A DNA stretch of 64,000 nucleotides from a halophilic archaeon. Its GTDB lineage: Archaea; Halobacteriota; Halobacteria; Halobacteriales; Haladaptataceae. How positions within the stretch are numbered: the stretch's first letter is position 1; the number at the start of each line of letters is the position of its first letter. The position numbers were made by a program, and so were the translations under genes. The notes under the pieces were generated by a model. It ran no database searches, was not told where the DNA came from, and was given only the letters and a program-made list of their open reading frames with translations. Location of the stretch: contig QNGA01000008.1 in assembly GCA_003298465.1 (NCBI GenBank), positions 62,001-126,000 of the forward strand, in the 5' to 3' direction. Below are positions 34,742-43,537 of this stretch, one piece after another.

Positions 34742-35326
34742 ATGGTTGACGTACTTGGCGCTACAATAGGCTTCCTATTAGCTATAGTAATGGTAATTTT
34801 GCATTTTATGCCTGGCACACCATGGGAACCATCAGAGGATATCTCCCAAGAAGTATTACAGCGGCGCGCAGAGACAGTTCCAAAGCCCGAATTTCCGGAA
34901 CCTTATTACCGATCGATCGGCGGAGTTCCAGGTGGAAGGGCAATCGCAGCGGAGGAGACCCGAAGCGAACTTGAAGAAGCCCCAGAAGAAGAGGAAACAA
35001 CAGCTGAAGAACCAGCTGCTATTCCAGATGAAGAAGCTGAGACCTTCGAGGTCGAATATGTGAAGGAAGGAAATACGATCAAGGTTGCAGAGAACGAGAC
35101 GCTCCTAGAGGCTGGCGAAGAAGAGGGTTGGGAACTCCCTTACGCATGTCGCGAAGGACAGTGCCTCTCTTGTGGCGGTCGCATCGTCAACGGCCCTGCT
35201 GAAAATTATGTCATTCACTGGCAACAGGAGATGCTCGCGGAAGATGAAATAAATGAAGGGTATACTCTGACCTGTGTCGCATATCCGATTGACGATTTTA
35301 GCCTTGAAACAGGAGAGCAACCCTGA
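34742..35326 (+). CDS. Membrane-anchored 2Fe-2S ferredoxin
   Basis: A 194-residue protein. Residues 4-23 are one hydrophobic segment (LGATIGFLLAIVMVILHFMP). An acidic linker of about 70 residues (EEAPEEEETTAEEPAAIPDE) follows. The ferredoxin domain starts near residue 100, with the cluster motif ACREGQCLSCGG (C-x4-C-x2-C) and the fourth cysteine in LTCVAYP. Soluble haloarchaeal ferredoxins lack the membrane anchor, so this one probably serves a membrane electron chain (inference). No reductase gene is adjacent. Confidence 0.85.
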   Translation: MVDVLGATIGFLLAIVMVILHFMPGTPWEPSEDISQEVLQRRAETVPKPEFPEPYYRSIGGVPGGRAIAAEETRSELEEAPEEEETTAEEPAAIPDEEAETFEVEYVKEGNTIKVAENETLLEAGEEEGWELPYACREGQCLSCGGRIVNGPAENYVIHWQQEMLAEDEINEGYTLTCVAYPIDDFSLETGEQP

Positions 35327-35483
35327 GAAGTACTTTTTCGTTCCTACCTGACTGAACGAACAGTACGTATTTCGTCGATGAGAATGACCGATATCCACTC
35401 CACAGTTATTATAGACTAACTATCACAGGACACGATTAGCCTCTAAGTGGTAATCTCACAGTAGTTCACAATAGGATCTAAGC

Positions 35484-35625
35484 AACGGCTACGTTTTCGA
35501 GGCTTCACGACACACTATCTCATGCATCAGCTAGTGGATGAGAATCGGAATGGCTGTATAGCAACCTTGGGCAACGCGAACTATCCTGCAGGCACCTGGA
35601 CTCACAACCATTACGCTTGCCTAAG
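35484..35625 (+). pseudogene. Possible tyrosine-integrase C-terminal scrap
   Basis: A plus-strand frame reads LRFRGFTTHYLMHQLVDENR and then TLGNANYPAGTWTHNHYA. The spacing of HYL, LGxA and a TH resembles the LGH...YTH end of tyrosine recombinases, but the key residues are not clearly kept. There is no start codon. It runs into the 3' end of the convergent zinc-ribbon gene. Confidence 0.2.
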
Positions 35626-35866
35626 AGACTGGCTCAAACGTCCACGGGTGCGTCAACAGCTCGCCAGTGCTTAAATCTCGCTGTATATCACCGATTTCAA
35701 GCGGTAACCAGCTATCGATTTCATCTAGACCGTCACGTTCAACGATGCCACATTCACAAACAGCACTGGTCCCACCATTTGGGTGGCGTCTGAATGTGAC
35801 GTCAAATCCACATCGCGTACATACCAATTTCTCCCATTCTAAAGCGATGTTCGTATTGGTGGTCAT
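35621..35866 (-). CDS. Zinc-ribbon hypothetical protein
   Basis: An 81-residue protein, MTTNTNIALEWEKLVCTRCG, with the second pair in SAVCECGIVE: a four-cysteine ribbon (C-x2-C...C-x-C). The C-terminus LSTGELLTHPWTFEPV is less charged. The ATG at 35866 is preferred to 35974, whose added lead is basic. Function unknown; DNA or protein binding is possible. Confidence 0.6.
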   Translation of the reverse strand: MTTNTNIALEWEKLVCTRCGFDVTFRRHPNGGTSAVCECGIVERDGLDEIDSWLPLEIGDIQRDLSTGELLTHPWTFEPVS

Positions 35867-35989
35867 GCTTTGCCCTTTGACCTCATAGAACCGTCCCAAG
35901 CATAGGCGTATGCATTTTGAGCTACCCACAGTTTTAGTTATTGGTTTTCTGTATTCCGAATAAATTAGGTTCAAATGAAATTGTGAAAA

Positions 35990-36616
35990 TCAGGATGAAG
36001 ACTCAGGTTCTGCCGTTTCAACTGCCGACTCCGTAGTTCGACGATCTGCTTCCCGTCCACCCATCGCAACCATAACTACCGATATTCCGCTAGTGAATAA
36101 GCTAACGCCAAACAAGAGACCGAGTGCCCAGGTTGCAGTTGACGGCCAACCAATCAATAGAAGAATCGCCAGTAGAATGGATATTACACCACTCCCTAAA
36201 ACCCATTCCCAGCCTCGTTCTGGTCGAACCCGAAAACCAAGAATGACTTCGGCAATCCCCTCAACTAGAAGGTACGCAATCAATACAATCGTCAGCGTTA
36301 CCAATCCAAAGACTGGATCGAGAATCAGTAACACCCCGGCAATGAGGTAGATGATTGCAAGAACTGTTTCCCAGAGGATACCCGTCCACTTTCGTGCGTT
36401 GAAAACATGGACCGCATGTACAAATGCACCAACAATAAGCAGCGCTCCGAATAGTATCGATAACGACACGCCAATTATGAATGGGAAGAAAATCGCTATT
36501 ACGCCGAAAGCTGCGAGTACAGCCCCGACAGCCATCAATAGTCCCCACCTATCTTGTGCAGTATTCAACTCAACAATCTGTTCTCTCTCTGTCTCAGGAG
36601 ATGTATCTGTGCTCAT
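35990..36616 (-). CDS. HdeD family membrane protein (DUF308)
   Basis: A 208-residue protein with six hydrophobic segments. It begins with a polar lead, then WGLLMAVGAVLAAFGVIAIF and a repeated DUF308 pattern (LIAGVLLILDPVFGLVTLTI, GSGVISILLAILLLIGWPST). HdeD-like proteins are linked to acid resistance in bacteria; the archaeal role is unknown. The last 25 residues are acidic and cytosolic. Confidence 0.85.
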   Translation of the reverse strand: MSTDTSPETEREQIVELNTAQDRWGLLMAVGAVLAAFGVIAIFFPFIIGVSLSILFGALLIVGAFVHAVHVFNARKWTGILWETVLAIIYLIAGVLLILDPVFGLVTLTIVLIAYLLVEGIAEVILGFRVRPERGWEWVLGSGVISILLAILLLIGWPSTATWALGLLFGVSLFTSGISVVMVAMGGREADRRTTESAVETAEPESSS

Positions 36617-36701
36617 GCTTCCTCCTTCGACCTGACTACAACAAGTTCCTACAAAAAGTCGCCGGCCCTATCATACGAGATAGACAGTTGCAAAAGGATA
36701 C

Positions 36702-37441
36702 ATGAAATTTTGAATAATAACTGCAGTTGCGCTCATTTTGGGACCGCTTGTTGGCGTGTTGGGGGATCCATCAAAATTTTTCATGGGGTTTTGTTGGCAT
36801 TCGCTGTGGGTGCACTTGTAACTGCGGCGGCCTACGAACTCCTCAAATATGCATTCAATATCAGTAGTCCGATGCTCGTAAGCAGGTTCCTCGCATTCGG
36901 AACAAGACTGTTTGCTGGAGCCGGTTACCTATTCAAACAAATAACATCTGGCGAAGGAGAATCTGGCTGGGCGTTGCTAGCGAGTGTAACTCTTGACGTC
37001 ATTTCTGAAAACTCTGCGCTCGGTATTGTTCTGCTCCGACAGTCTCCTGCTGGACTTGCGCTGGTGGCCGCGTACTTCGCCAGCAATTTTCCGTACTTAG
37101 TGGTACCCATGATCGGCAAATACGGAAGATGGAAGACGTTCGCGGGGTGGTGTGTTGCTGCTGTGACAATCGGCGCATCTGTGTGGTTCGGAAATACATT
37201 CTTCGCGGGATATGGCAACAACGTGATTGCGGCTCACCGGGCGCTTGCCGGTGGCGTGATTCTTGCGAGTCTGGCCGACGAAGTGTTCCCTGACGCCTAC
37301 GACCAGTCATCGTCAATCGCAGCAGTAGCAACCGCGTTTGGGTTCGTCATGGTTTATTTATTAAAAGAGAATTCAATTTGTATTGGATTGCTTGATGTGA
37401 CAAATTCTGATGTTACAAACATCTACCAATGTTGGGAGTAG
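36702..37441 (+). pseudogene. ZIP-type metal transporter with a frameshift
   Basis: The start lies in one frame (ITAVALILGPLVGVLGDPSK, just before a G run near 36785) and the rest in another (GVLLAFAVGALVTAAAYELL and on to VILASLADEVFPDAYDQSSS). Losing one G in the ATGGGGTTT tract accounts for the shift. A TGA at 36711 also follows the ATG at 36702. Conserved ZIP features remain (ASVTLDVISENSALG, ASNFPYLVVPMIG, HRALAGGVILASLADEVFPD), although the canonical His-Asn metal motif is degraded to DVISEN. The long upstream open frame is not a true start. Confidence 0.65.
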
Positions 37442-37699
37442 ACGAGCTAATGGAGTACGAGCATAGTATCGTTGTCACGGAGGACTTCGTTTCCAATGAC
37501 CGTGTACTTCAGCGGTCGCCGGAGTAATCCAATTTGCTTATGAGCTAATGTTGATATCTAATTTCTGTTAGATGAGTGCATTTTTCACTGACCGGTTCAT
37601 GAATTAAGCGAGATCATTCATTAAGGGATTGCCAGGACGGTGTTCACTGGACTCGAAGATTTTTCTTTGTTAGAAGAATATGGTCAAGAGGATGCAGTG

Positions 37700-37894
37700 A
37701 TGAAATCGAAATCACAAATACGGAACCGCCTCGACTACCTGTATGACATCAATGTGGCAACCTGCTACTATGCTCCGTACCGGAAGCGAATCCAAGGTGA
37801 AATTGCGGCATTGGAATGGGTTCTTGAGGAGCGCACCTCAAATATTCAATCCTCTCTTCAAGAGGTTGAAGTAGAAACCAATGATCGGAGTTGA
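37700..37894 (+). CDS. Small helical protein
   Basis: A 64-residue protein, MKSKSQIRNRLDYLYDINVA and later KRIQGEIAALEWVLEER. The pattern MKSxxxIRxRL...EIxALEWVLE is shared with small haloarchaeal and plasmid proteins, and in outline with the protein at 2409. It forms two helices. A GTG at 37640 could extend it. Function unknown. Confidence 0.5.
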   Translation: MKSKSQIRNRLDYLYDINVATCYYAPYRKRIQGEIAALEWVLEERTSNIQSSLQEVEVETNDRS

Positions 37895-38054
37895 AGCCCA
37901 CCGATGCGAAACGGAAGAAGATTGGCTTGGAGCCGGCAGTTCGAGACCAGCAAACTACAAACAAAATATGAGAGTAAGTCTACCGGAAATATTTCGATAA
38001 CCTCCTTGGTGAATCGCGAACTGTAAATAGACAGCCGTTGTGCGATTCACCGGG

Positions 38055-38807
38055 ATGTTAACACGACACAGAGGGAGTTCGACTCTCACACCGCTCGTGA
38101 GCGCACTATTCGTAGGATTCGGTGGTCTCGTGACCGGGGGAGTACTCGTTGCTGCAGTCGCGGTAGGACTCGAATCGATTGGTTTTCAGGTCTTTGATAA
38201 TCTCGCCCTCGCCGTCGGTGTCACAGTCGTAATGCAGGGAATTGGCTTTGCTATCGTTGCAGTTGCTTATCTTCGGTATCACGACCTCGGCGTTGAGTTC
38301 ATTCGCCTCCGGATGCCAAGACGATCCGACGTTCTCTGGATCGGTGGTGGGCTTGTCGGGTTGTTCGGATTGCTCACGGTCATAAACGTACTTCTGCAAC
38401 TCGTGGGCTTGGGGAATGTAGCCCAGCATGAACTTGCACGACTCGGACAGCAGCAGCCCGTACTTTTCTTGATTCTTGTTCCGTTGTCCGTTCTCATAAT
38501 TGGTCCAGGTGAAGAGTTGTTATTTCGAGGGATAATTCAGACCCGCCTGGTTGAAGCATACAGTACGAACATCGGCATCATCGTTACCAGTGCTATTTTC
38601 GCGAGTGCTCACTTTCCGGCATATGGAGGTGAAAACGTAGCCGTTGCTATTGTAGTCCTCTTCGTTCTTAGCATTGTCCTTGGCTGGATCTATGAGAAGA
38701 CAGATAACCTCGTTGTCCCCGTAGTTGTTCATGGCCTCTACGATGCCGTTCAGTTCTTTACACTCTATATATTAATTTTGATAGAACTTTCGGTTCTATT
38801 TCACTGA
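38055..38807 (+). CDS. CPBP family intramembrane metalloprotease
   Basis: A 250-residue membrane protein with about eight hydrophobic segments. The Abi/CPBP active-site motifs are all present: GPGEELLFRGIIQTRL (EExxxR), SAIFASAHFPAYG (FxxxH) and VVVHGLYDAVQF (HxxxD). These are type II CAAX-protease-like enzymes. Substrates in archaea are unknown, though protein maturation or bacteriocin immunity are common roles. A GTG at 38040 is an alternative start. Confidence 0.85.
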   Translation: MLTRHRGSSTLTPLVSALFVGFGGLVTGGVLVAAVAVGLESIGFQVFDNLALAVGVTVVMQGIGFAIVAVAYLRYHDLGVEFIRLRMPRRSDVLWIGGGLVGLFGLLTVINVLLQLVGLGNVAQHELARLGQQQPVLFLILVPLSVLIIGPGEELLFRGIIQTRLVEAYSTNIGIIVTSAIFASAHFPAYGGENVAVAIVVLFVLSIVLGWIYEKTDNLVVPVVVHGLYDAVQFFTLYILILIELSVLFH

Positions 38808-39237
38808 GCCGCGTTCGCTCTAAAGGCGAGACTGCCAAACCGTTATATCAGCGACATTAAATCGGCAGAAAACGGATACGATTTAAGTGGTCACGAACAT
38901 ATTTATTTGTCTATGTATATAACCATACCAGTGATCAATTAATACTTGACAATCTATTCTCAGTGGACCGATGTTCTCTCATGTTCCAGAGCATGGTCAA
39001 TAGATCAAGCCGTGTGGCACTCCCAACTCAGTTAGCGTTATCCCCGATAATGAGTAGATTTCCAAGATTATTGCTGCACATACTTTCGTTTGGACGGTTG
39101 GATAAACAGGTGGCATACTCTCTAATGATTAAATAAAACTCAGGATATATCCGTGGTGGCAAAAGATTAATCTAATTAGGCAGGAAATTGTTGACACCTC
39201 AACGACGGTTTGCCTCATTATCCCTATATCTCAGAGT
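38808..39237. other. Intergenic AT-rich stretch
   Basis: No gene is supported. It contains several A/T runs and a TATA-like segment, and ends at the duplicated leader described for 39238. Confidence 0.35.
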
Positions 39238-39337
39238 TCGACAAATCGGTTATTTACGGTCGCTTGCCGTAGTGGCTATCACCATGGTGACGTCAGTATC
39301 CATTCGACAGGCTACTCCATCACTAAATTTTGACATC
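39238..39337 (+). repeat. Duplicate of the leader and 5' end of the SLC13-type gene
   Basis: Bases 39238-39293 match 50641-50696 at all but five positions (TCGACAAATCGGTTATTTAC and on to CCATGGTGA). Read from GTG at 39272, the frame gives AITMVTSVSIRQATPSLNFD, against AINMVMAVVVLQANPALSID at the start of the SLC13-type protein. Similarity stops near 39337, just before the MrpA relic. It is a broken copy left by recombination. Confidence 0.75.
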
Positions 39338-39377
39338 TTTGATCATATCACGGTGTTCTATAGCAAAATGAATTGTC

Positions 39378-39647
39378 GTGCCATCCGCAATGGCGACTCT
39401 CTCAGTTGCGGTCGGCGCGACCATCTTCGTCACGGTACGGCTCGTGACGGCGGTAGTCTCAGATACCACGTCGTGCTTTACGAACCCGAACGTAGCACTC
39501 GAAGGAACGGGAAAACACAACATCGTCAATATCATTTTGGTGAACTTCTGTGGTTTCGACACGATGGCCGAACTCTGAGTCATCGCGATGGCCGTGCTCT
39601 CGGTGTTGACGCTCATCGCCATGTTCGAACGGGGTGAGACGCAGTGA
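39378..39647 (+). pseudogene. C-terminal relic of Mrp antiporter subunit A
   Basis: The frame reads MATLSVAVGATIFVTVRLVT, then GTGKHNIVNIILVNFCGFDT, then a TGA in the middle of MAEL, then VIAMAVLSVLTLIAMF. Intact homologues have NVVNVILVDFRGFDTxGEITVLAVAALGV. The nonsense codon and the missing 700 residues upstream make it inactive. Its final TGA overlaps the GTG of mnhB by two bases, which preserves the ancestral operon order. Confidence 0.75.
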
Positions 39648-40105
39648 CGACGATCATCACCCGAACCGTCGCGCGCACAGTGGTGCCGCTCATCTTCGTC
39701 ACGGCGATAGCGCTCATGTTGCAGGGGCACAATCGCCCCGGCGGTGGGTTCATCGCAGGTGTCTTGACGACGACGGCGTTCGCCCTAATATACATTGTCT
39801 ATGGGCTAGATTTCCTCGAAGAGGAGATCTTCCACAGCCAAGTTCATGCACCGGCTGAACATCTCCAGCACGGTATCGTTGAGAACTACCGAATCACGTT
39901 CGTGCTCGGGTTGGCACTGGCAGTGGGAAGCGGTCTCGTAGCGATTGCATTCGGGTACTCGTTCATGACGCAGACGTATGACGTGCTTCATCTTCCCGTC
40001 TTCGGTGAATTCGAGGTAGCGAGCGCACTCGCGTTCGATACAGGGGTTTACCTCGTTGTCGTTGGCGCGCTCCTCACGATCTTCTCAGTAGTGGGTGTGA
40101 AATGA
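39644..40105 (+). CDS. mnhB: Mrp/Mnh-type Na+/H+ antiporter subunit B
   Basis: A 153-residue membrane protein with about four hydrophobic segments. The diagnostic motif HNRPGGGFIAGVLTTTAFAL is present, followed by a second membrane pair and FDTGVYLVVVGALLTIFSVV. MnhB is a small subunit of the multi-subunit Na+/H+ antiporter. It cannot work without A and D, which are missing here. The start is a GTG overlapping the stop of the A relic, and its TGA overlaps the ATG of the next frame. Confidence 0.85.
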   Translation: MTTIITRTVARTVVPLIFVTAIALMLQGHNRPGGGFIAGVLTTTAFALIYIVYGLDFLEEEIFHSQVHAPAEHLQHGIVENYRITFVLGLALAVGSGLVAIAFGYSFMTQTYDVLHLPVFGEFEVASALAFDTGVYLVVVGALLTIFSVVGVK

Positions 40106-40380
40106 CCCAACGCGACCGCGAGGACGAGCGAGACAGACCTATCCTGAACATCGGCTATTTCGCCCAGATGTTGAACGAGGGTTCTGGGGCCATGAGATCC
40201 CAGTTCCCGATGGTGGTGACCGCCCAACCAGCATCCTCGTCATCTGCTGGACTTGCGGTGCTCGTTCTGTTCGTCGGCATCGCATTCGACTCCCTTAACA
40301 AGACGGCGGAGTCCGCAGCGACCGCCGTGATTCACAAACACGCATATGTCGACGTATTGCTTCGGGGTGGGTTGACGTGA
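40102..40380 (+). pseudogene. Fused scrap of Mrp subunits C and D
   Basis: A 92-residue frame occupies the place where subunits C and D belong. The first 35 residues are not recognised. The end, SAGLAVLVLFVGIAFDSLNK followed by TAESAATAVIHKHAYVDVLL, resembles the last residues of MnhD (a hydrophobic stretch, then AxxAAxxxIDxxAYVDAVL). A deletion of about 1.6 kb appears to have removed all of C and most of D, leaving an in-frame joint product. Confidence 0.6.
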
Positions 40381-40967
40381 AAAAGTGGCTCGTCATCGGC
40401 GTCGTCCTCGCCATCCTATGGCTCTTCATTCGAGGAGTCACGCTTGACCCAACTACCATCCTTGGCGAGTTTCTCATCGGACTCACGGTTGGTATGCCCA
40501 TTGCGTTCACGTTCCGGCGCTTTTACACGCCGGAGACGAACATCGTTCGGAATCTTCGTGTGTCACCCTACGTCCTGCTATACACTGCGGTCTTCATCAA
40601 AGATCTCGTGAGGTCAAACTTCGACGTCGCCTATCGCGCCCTGCTGCCGAGCATGCCCATGGAACCGGGTGTCATCGTCCTTCCGCTCCGAGTGCAGACG
40701 GACGGGGCCATCACCACTATTGCCAATAGCATCACCCTCACACCAGGAACCTTGACTATGGATTACGACGAGGAAGCTAATGCGCTCTACGTTCACAGTA
40801 TCGACGCCCGCGACGTGCAGACCGTCATAGACCCCATCCGAACGTGGGAAGATTACGTTCTTGTAGTCTTTGACGAGGAGAGGAAACCCGGCGATCCAGT
40901 GCCGGAGGGTCCGATCTCTCACGTCTGCGGCGAATCGGGTGATGGAGGTGTCAAGCGTGGTAACTGA
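40377..40967 (+). CDS. mnhE: Mrp/Mnh-type antiporter subunit E
   Basis: A 196-residue membrane protein that starts with GTG at 40377 (KKWLVIGVVLAILWLF). Typical motifs are TTILGEFLIGLTVGM, YTAVFIKDLVRSNFDVAYRA and LTPGTLTMDYDEEANALYVH. The C-terminal part is cytosolic. It overlaps the preceding frame by four bases and mnhF by 26, so the E-F-G block is a tight operon. It is intact although its partners A, C and D are lost. Confidence 0.85.
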   Translation: MKKWLVIGVVLAILWLFIRGVTLDPTTILGEFLIGLTVGMPIAFTFRRFYTPETNIVRNLRVSPYVLLYTAVFIKDLVRSNFDVAYRALLPSMPMEPGVIVLPLRVQTDGAITTIANSITLTPGTLTMDYDEEANALYVHSIDARDVQTVIDPIRTWEDYVLVVFDEERKPGDPVPEGPISHVCGESGDGGVKRGN

Positions 40968-41238
40968 ACCTCTCACTATCGTCGTCCAAACAGGCCTCGT
41001 CATCGCGAGCGGACTGACCTTGCTCGCGGGCTATCGTGTCATCAAGGGTCCGACCGTTCCAGACCGAGTTGTGGCACTCGACACAATCGGGACAAACGTC
41101 GTTGCCATTGCAGTTCTGTACGCGCTTAAGACCGGCGAGGGTGTGTTCGTCATAGTGAGCCTCGTTCTCGCGATCATCGGGTTTCTCAGCACTATCGCGG
41201 TCTCACAGTACATCATCGAAGGAGACATCATCGAATGA
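40942..41238 (+). CDS. mnhF: Mrp/Mnh-type antiporter subunit F
   Basis: A 98-residue membrane protein with three hydrophobic segments and the motif GYRVIKGPTVPDRVVALDTI, which identifies MnhF. The start at 40942 (ATG) overlaps mnhE; a GTG at 40957 is possible. Its TGA overlaps the ATG of mnhG by four bases. Confidence 0.85.
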   Translation: MEVSSVVTEPLTIVVQTGLVIASGLTLLAGYRVIKGPTVPDRVVALDTIGTNVVAIAVLYALKTGEGVFVIVSLVLAIIGFLSTIAVSQYIIEGDIIE

Positions 41239-41555
41239 ACGTCCAACAGCTCGCCATCGCACTGCTCATCGCCGTCGGGAGTTTCTTCCTCATGGTCGGC
41301 ACGGTCGGCCTGCTCAGGTTCCCTGACGTGTACAATCGAATGCACGCGGCAAGCAAGGCGACCACGCTCGGTGCCGCCTCGATCTTTCTTGCTGGATTCG
41401 TCTATTATGGCCCACAGGGAGCAGGGTTGACCTCACTCATCGGCATTCTTTTTCTCTTCTTCACCGCACCGACTGGTGCGCACATGATTTCTCGGTCGGC
41501 AAAGGAGATGGGCGTCGAGTTCTTCGGCGACGCCGAGTGGCCTGAGAAGGAGTAA
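41235..41555 (+). CDS. mnhG: Mrp/Mnh-type antiporter subunit G
   Basis: A 106-residue membrane protein with three hydrophobic segments. The hallmark VGTVGLLRFPDVYNRMHAAS is followed by KATTLGAASIFLAGFVYYGP and the end IGILFLFFTAPTGAHMISRS. It closes the relic operon. Confidence 0.85.
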   Translation: MNVQQLAIALLIAVGSFFLMVGTVGLLRFPDVYNRMHAASKATTLGAASIFLAGFVYYGPQGAGLTSLIGILFLFFTAPTGAHMISRSAKEMGVEFFGDAEWPEKE

Positions 41556-41862
41556 TTTTCTCGCGTTGAATCCACTTATTACGTGTCGGTCACGTATTGA
41601 TGGATCGCTCCGCAATTGTCAAAAGCGATGGATACGTCTGATTACTACGATACTTCCCATCTGGCACCGACCTGATGGCACAGAGGTAGAACGCCCTCAT
41701 CATGGTGGTACAGCGAGCGCCCCCGAGAATTCGGTCGAGAAGTATGATTCTCGAAAATGCTGCTGATATGGTCGCCGTGGCTGGCTGGAGGGAGGAGACA
41801 CAATTATCAGATTATTAAGTGATGTCGAAATACGTATTGCCGATTCTTGAGACTGGTCTACT
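41556..41862. other. Intergenic stretch between mnhG and trkH
   Basis: About 300 bases without a gene. TACGTG and CACGTA form a short dyad at 41580-41596. The sequence from 41800 on is AT-rich and may hold the promoter of the TrkH gene. Confidence 0.35.
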
Positions 41863-43452
41863 ATGGCCAAGTCATGGGCTGGTCGCACATCGAGTAGTCT
41901 TGCGACTATCTTTCGAGATGTTGGCGGATTAGTTCTTATCATCGGTGGCTTACTGCTCATCCCGCTTTTCGTGGCCTTAGTGTACTGGGAACCATACTCT
42001 GGACTTGCGTTTCTGATTAGTGCTGGAATCACTGGGTTGGCAGGAGGGGTCATATACTGGGTTTTCAATAATGCACCCAATCCAAAGAAACCGCATGCAA
42101 TGGTGATTGCGGCGTTTGGTTGGCTCGCGTGTGCTATCTTTGGAGCCCTCCCCTTCATCTTCGCCGCCTACCTCACTCCCGTCGAGGTGATGAACAGCTA
42201 CATTCCCGCGGGAGCAGCGTACACCCAGTCGAGCATGATGACCTTCCGGAATCCCCTCCACGCTGTTTTCGAGTCGATGAGTGGGTACACGGGAACCGGG
42301 CTGACGATGAGCGTTCACGAACCGTCACTTACCCACTCACTTTTATTCTATAGATCTATTATGCAATTTATTGGGGGAGTCGGAGTGATCGTCCTCTCCC
42401 TTGCGATATTGCGAACACCGAAAGGAACTAGTGGTGTCTTACTGTACATCTCCGAAGCACACGAGGAGAAACTCCGTCCGAATATAATCGAAACTGTACG
42501 CTCCATCTGGAAAATCTATATACTCATTACCGCAACCGTTGCCGTCTACCTGTTTCTCGGAACGCTTCTGATATTACCTGAATACGGGATCGCACCCACG
42601 GTATTCGACGCGATTAATCACGCGATGACTGGGCAGTCCGCCGGTGGGTTCAGCACACTCGACAACAGCATTGCCGGCTACAACTCCTCCACAATGGAGA
42701 TTCTGTACATCCCCCCGATGGTTCTTGCGGCAGTCGCACTCCCCCTGTATTATCAGCTTTTCTCGGAGCGTGATTGGCGTGATATCTGGCGGAATCCACA
42801 ACCAAGATGGCTCATCATTCTCTCGATCATGGGGTCGATCATACTGACATCCCTATTGCTTGGTGTGGATACTGTCTCAAATCCTGTCCGAGAAGGTGTT
42901 TTCCAGTATATTAGCGCCCTCTCAACTACTGGATGGCAAACATCAAATATCGGAGCATGGTCTGGGGGAGCAGTCATCTTCATCGTTGCCGGCGCAATGG
43001 TTATTGGGGGATCAGTGGGGGCTACCGTGGGCGGGATCAAGATTGTTCGTGCTTATCTCATCGGTCGGGGGATCAGTTGGCAAGTCTATCGGGTGTTTCT
43101 CCCGGAACATGCTCTTGAGACCTTCAAAATTGGTAACGATCGACTTGACCGTAATGAACTCACGGACGAATTCACGACTGCGACTGTCTTCTCGATACTT
43201 TACGTGATCGTTTTGATAGCCAGCGTGCTCATCATCTTCCAGTTCATGGGACAGCAGTACACACTTGCGGACGCGATATTCGAATCAGCTAGCGCTCAGG
43301 GCAATGTAGGGCTTTCCTCGGGGATGACCCATCCGGCCATGTCCCCCATTGTCGAGATGATGTTGCTCGTTCAGATGTGGATCGGTCGCTTGGAAATTAT
43401 TCCGCTCCTGGTCTTCTTTCGGGCGTTAATCGCAGGTACTAGCTTTCATTGA
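41863..43452 (+). CDS. trkH: TrkH-type potassium uptake protein
   Basis: A 529-residue protein with about ten hydrophobic segments and the four pore loops of the TrkH/KtrB family. Each loop holds the selectivity glycine: SGYTGTGLTMS, MTGQSAGGFSTL, STTGWQTSN and SAQGNVGLSSG. It would import K+ (with H+ or Na+) through the membrane, gated by the TrkA protein encoded 86 bases downstream. The C-terminus ends RALIAGTSFH after LEIIPLLVFFR. The start is the ATG at 41863. Confidence 0.92.
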   Translation: MAKSWAGRTSSSLATIFRDVGGLVLIIGGLLLIPLFVALVYWEPYSGLAFLISAGITGLAGGVIYWVFNNAPNPKKPHAMVIAAFGWLACAIFGALPFIFAAYLTPVEVMNSYIPAGAAYTQSSMMTFRNPLHAVFESMSGYTGTGLTMSVHEPSLTHSLLFYRSIMQFIGGVGVIVLSLAILRTPKGTSGVLLYISEAHEEKLRPNIIETVRSIWKIYILITATVAVYLFLGTLLILPEYGIAPTVFDAINHAMTGQSAGGFSTLDNSIAGYNSSTMEILYIPPMVLAAVALPLYYQLFSERDWRDIWRNPQPRWLIILSIMGSIILTSLLLGVDTVSNPVREGVFQYISALSTTGWQTSNIGAWSGGAVIFIVAGAMVIGGSVGATVGGIKIVRAYLIGRGISWQVYRVFLPEHALETFKIGNDRLDRNELTDEFTTATVFSILYVIVLIASVLIIFQFMGQQYTLADAIFESASAQGNVGLSSGMTHPAMSPIVEMMLLVQMWIGRLEIIPLLVFFRALIAGTSFH

Positions 43453-43537
43453 TTTCATACCGGTCATTTTTCAATCCGTTCGCCGACTGATGACGGAAAC
43501 CCAGTAGGCTTATACCGATTACGGAGGGCGTTTAACT

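Noticed and set aside
36554..36780. N-terminal extension of the ZIP-like frame
   Set aside because: It is cysteine- and serine-rich, overlaps the HdeD gene antisense, and the true N-terminus is seen in another frame.
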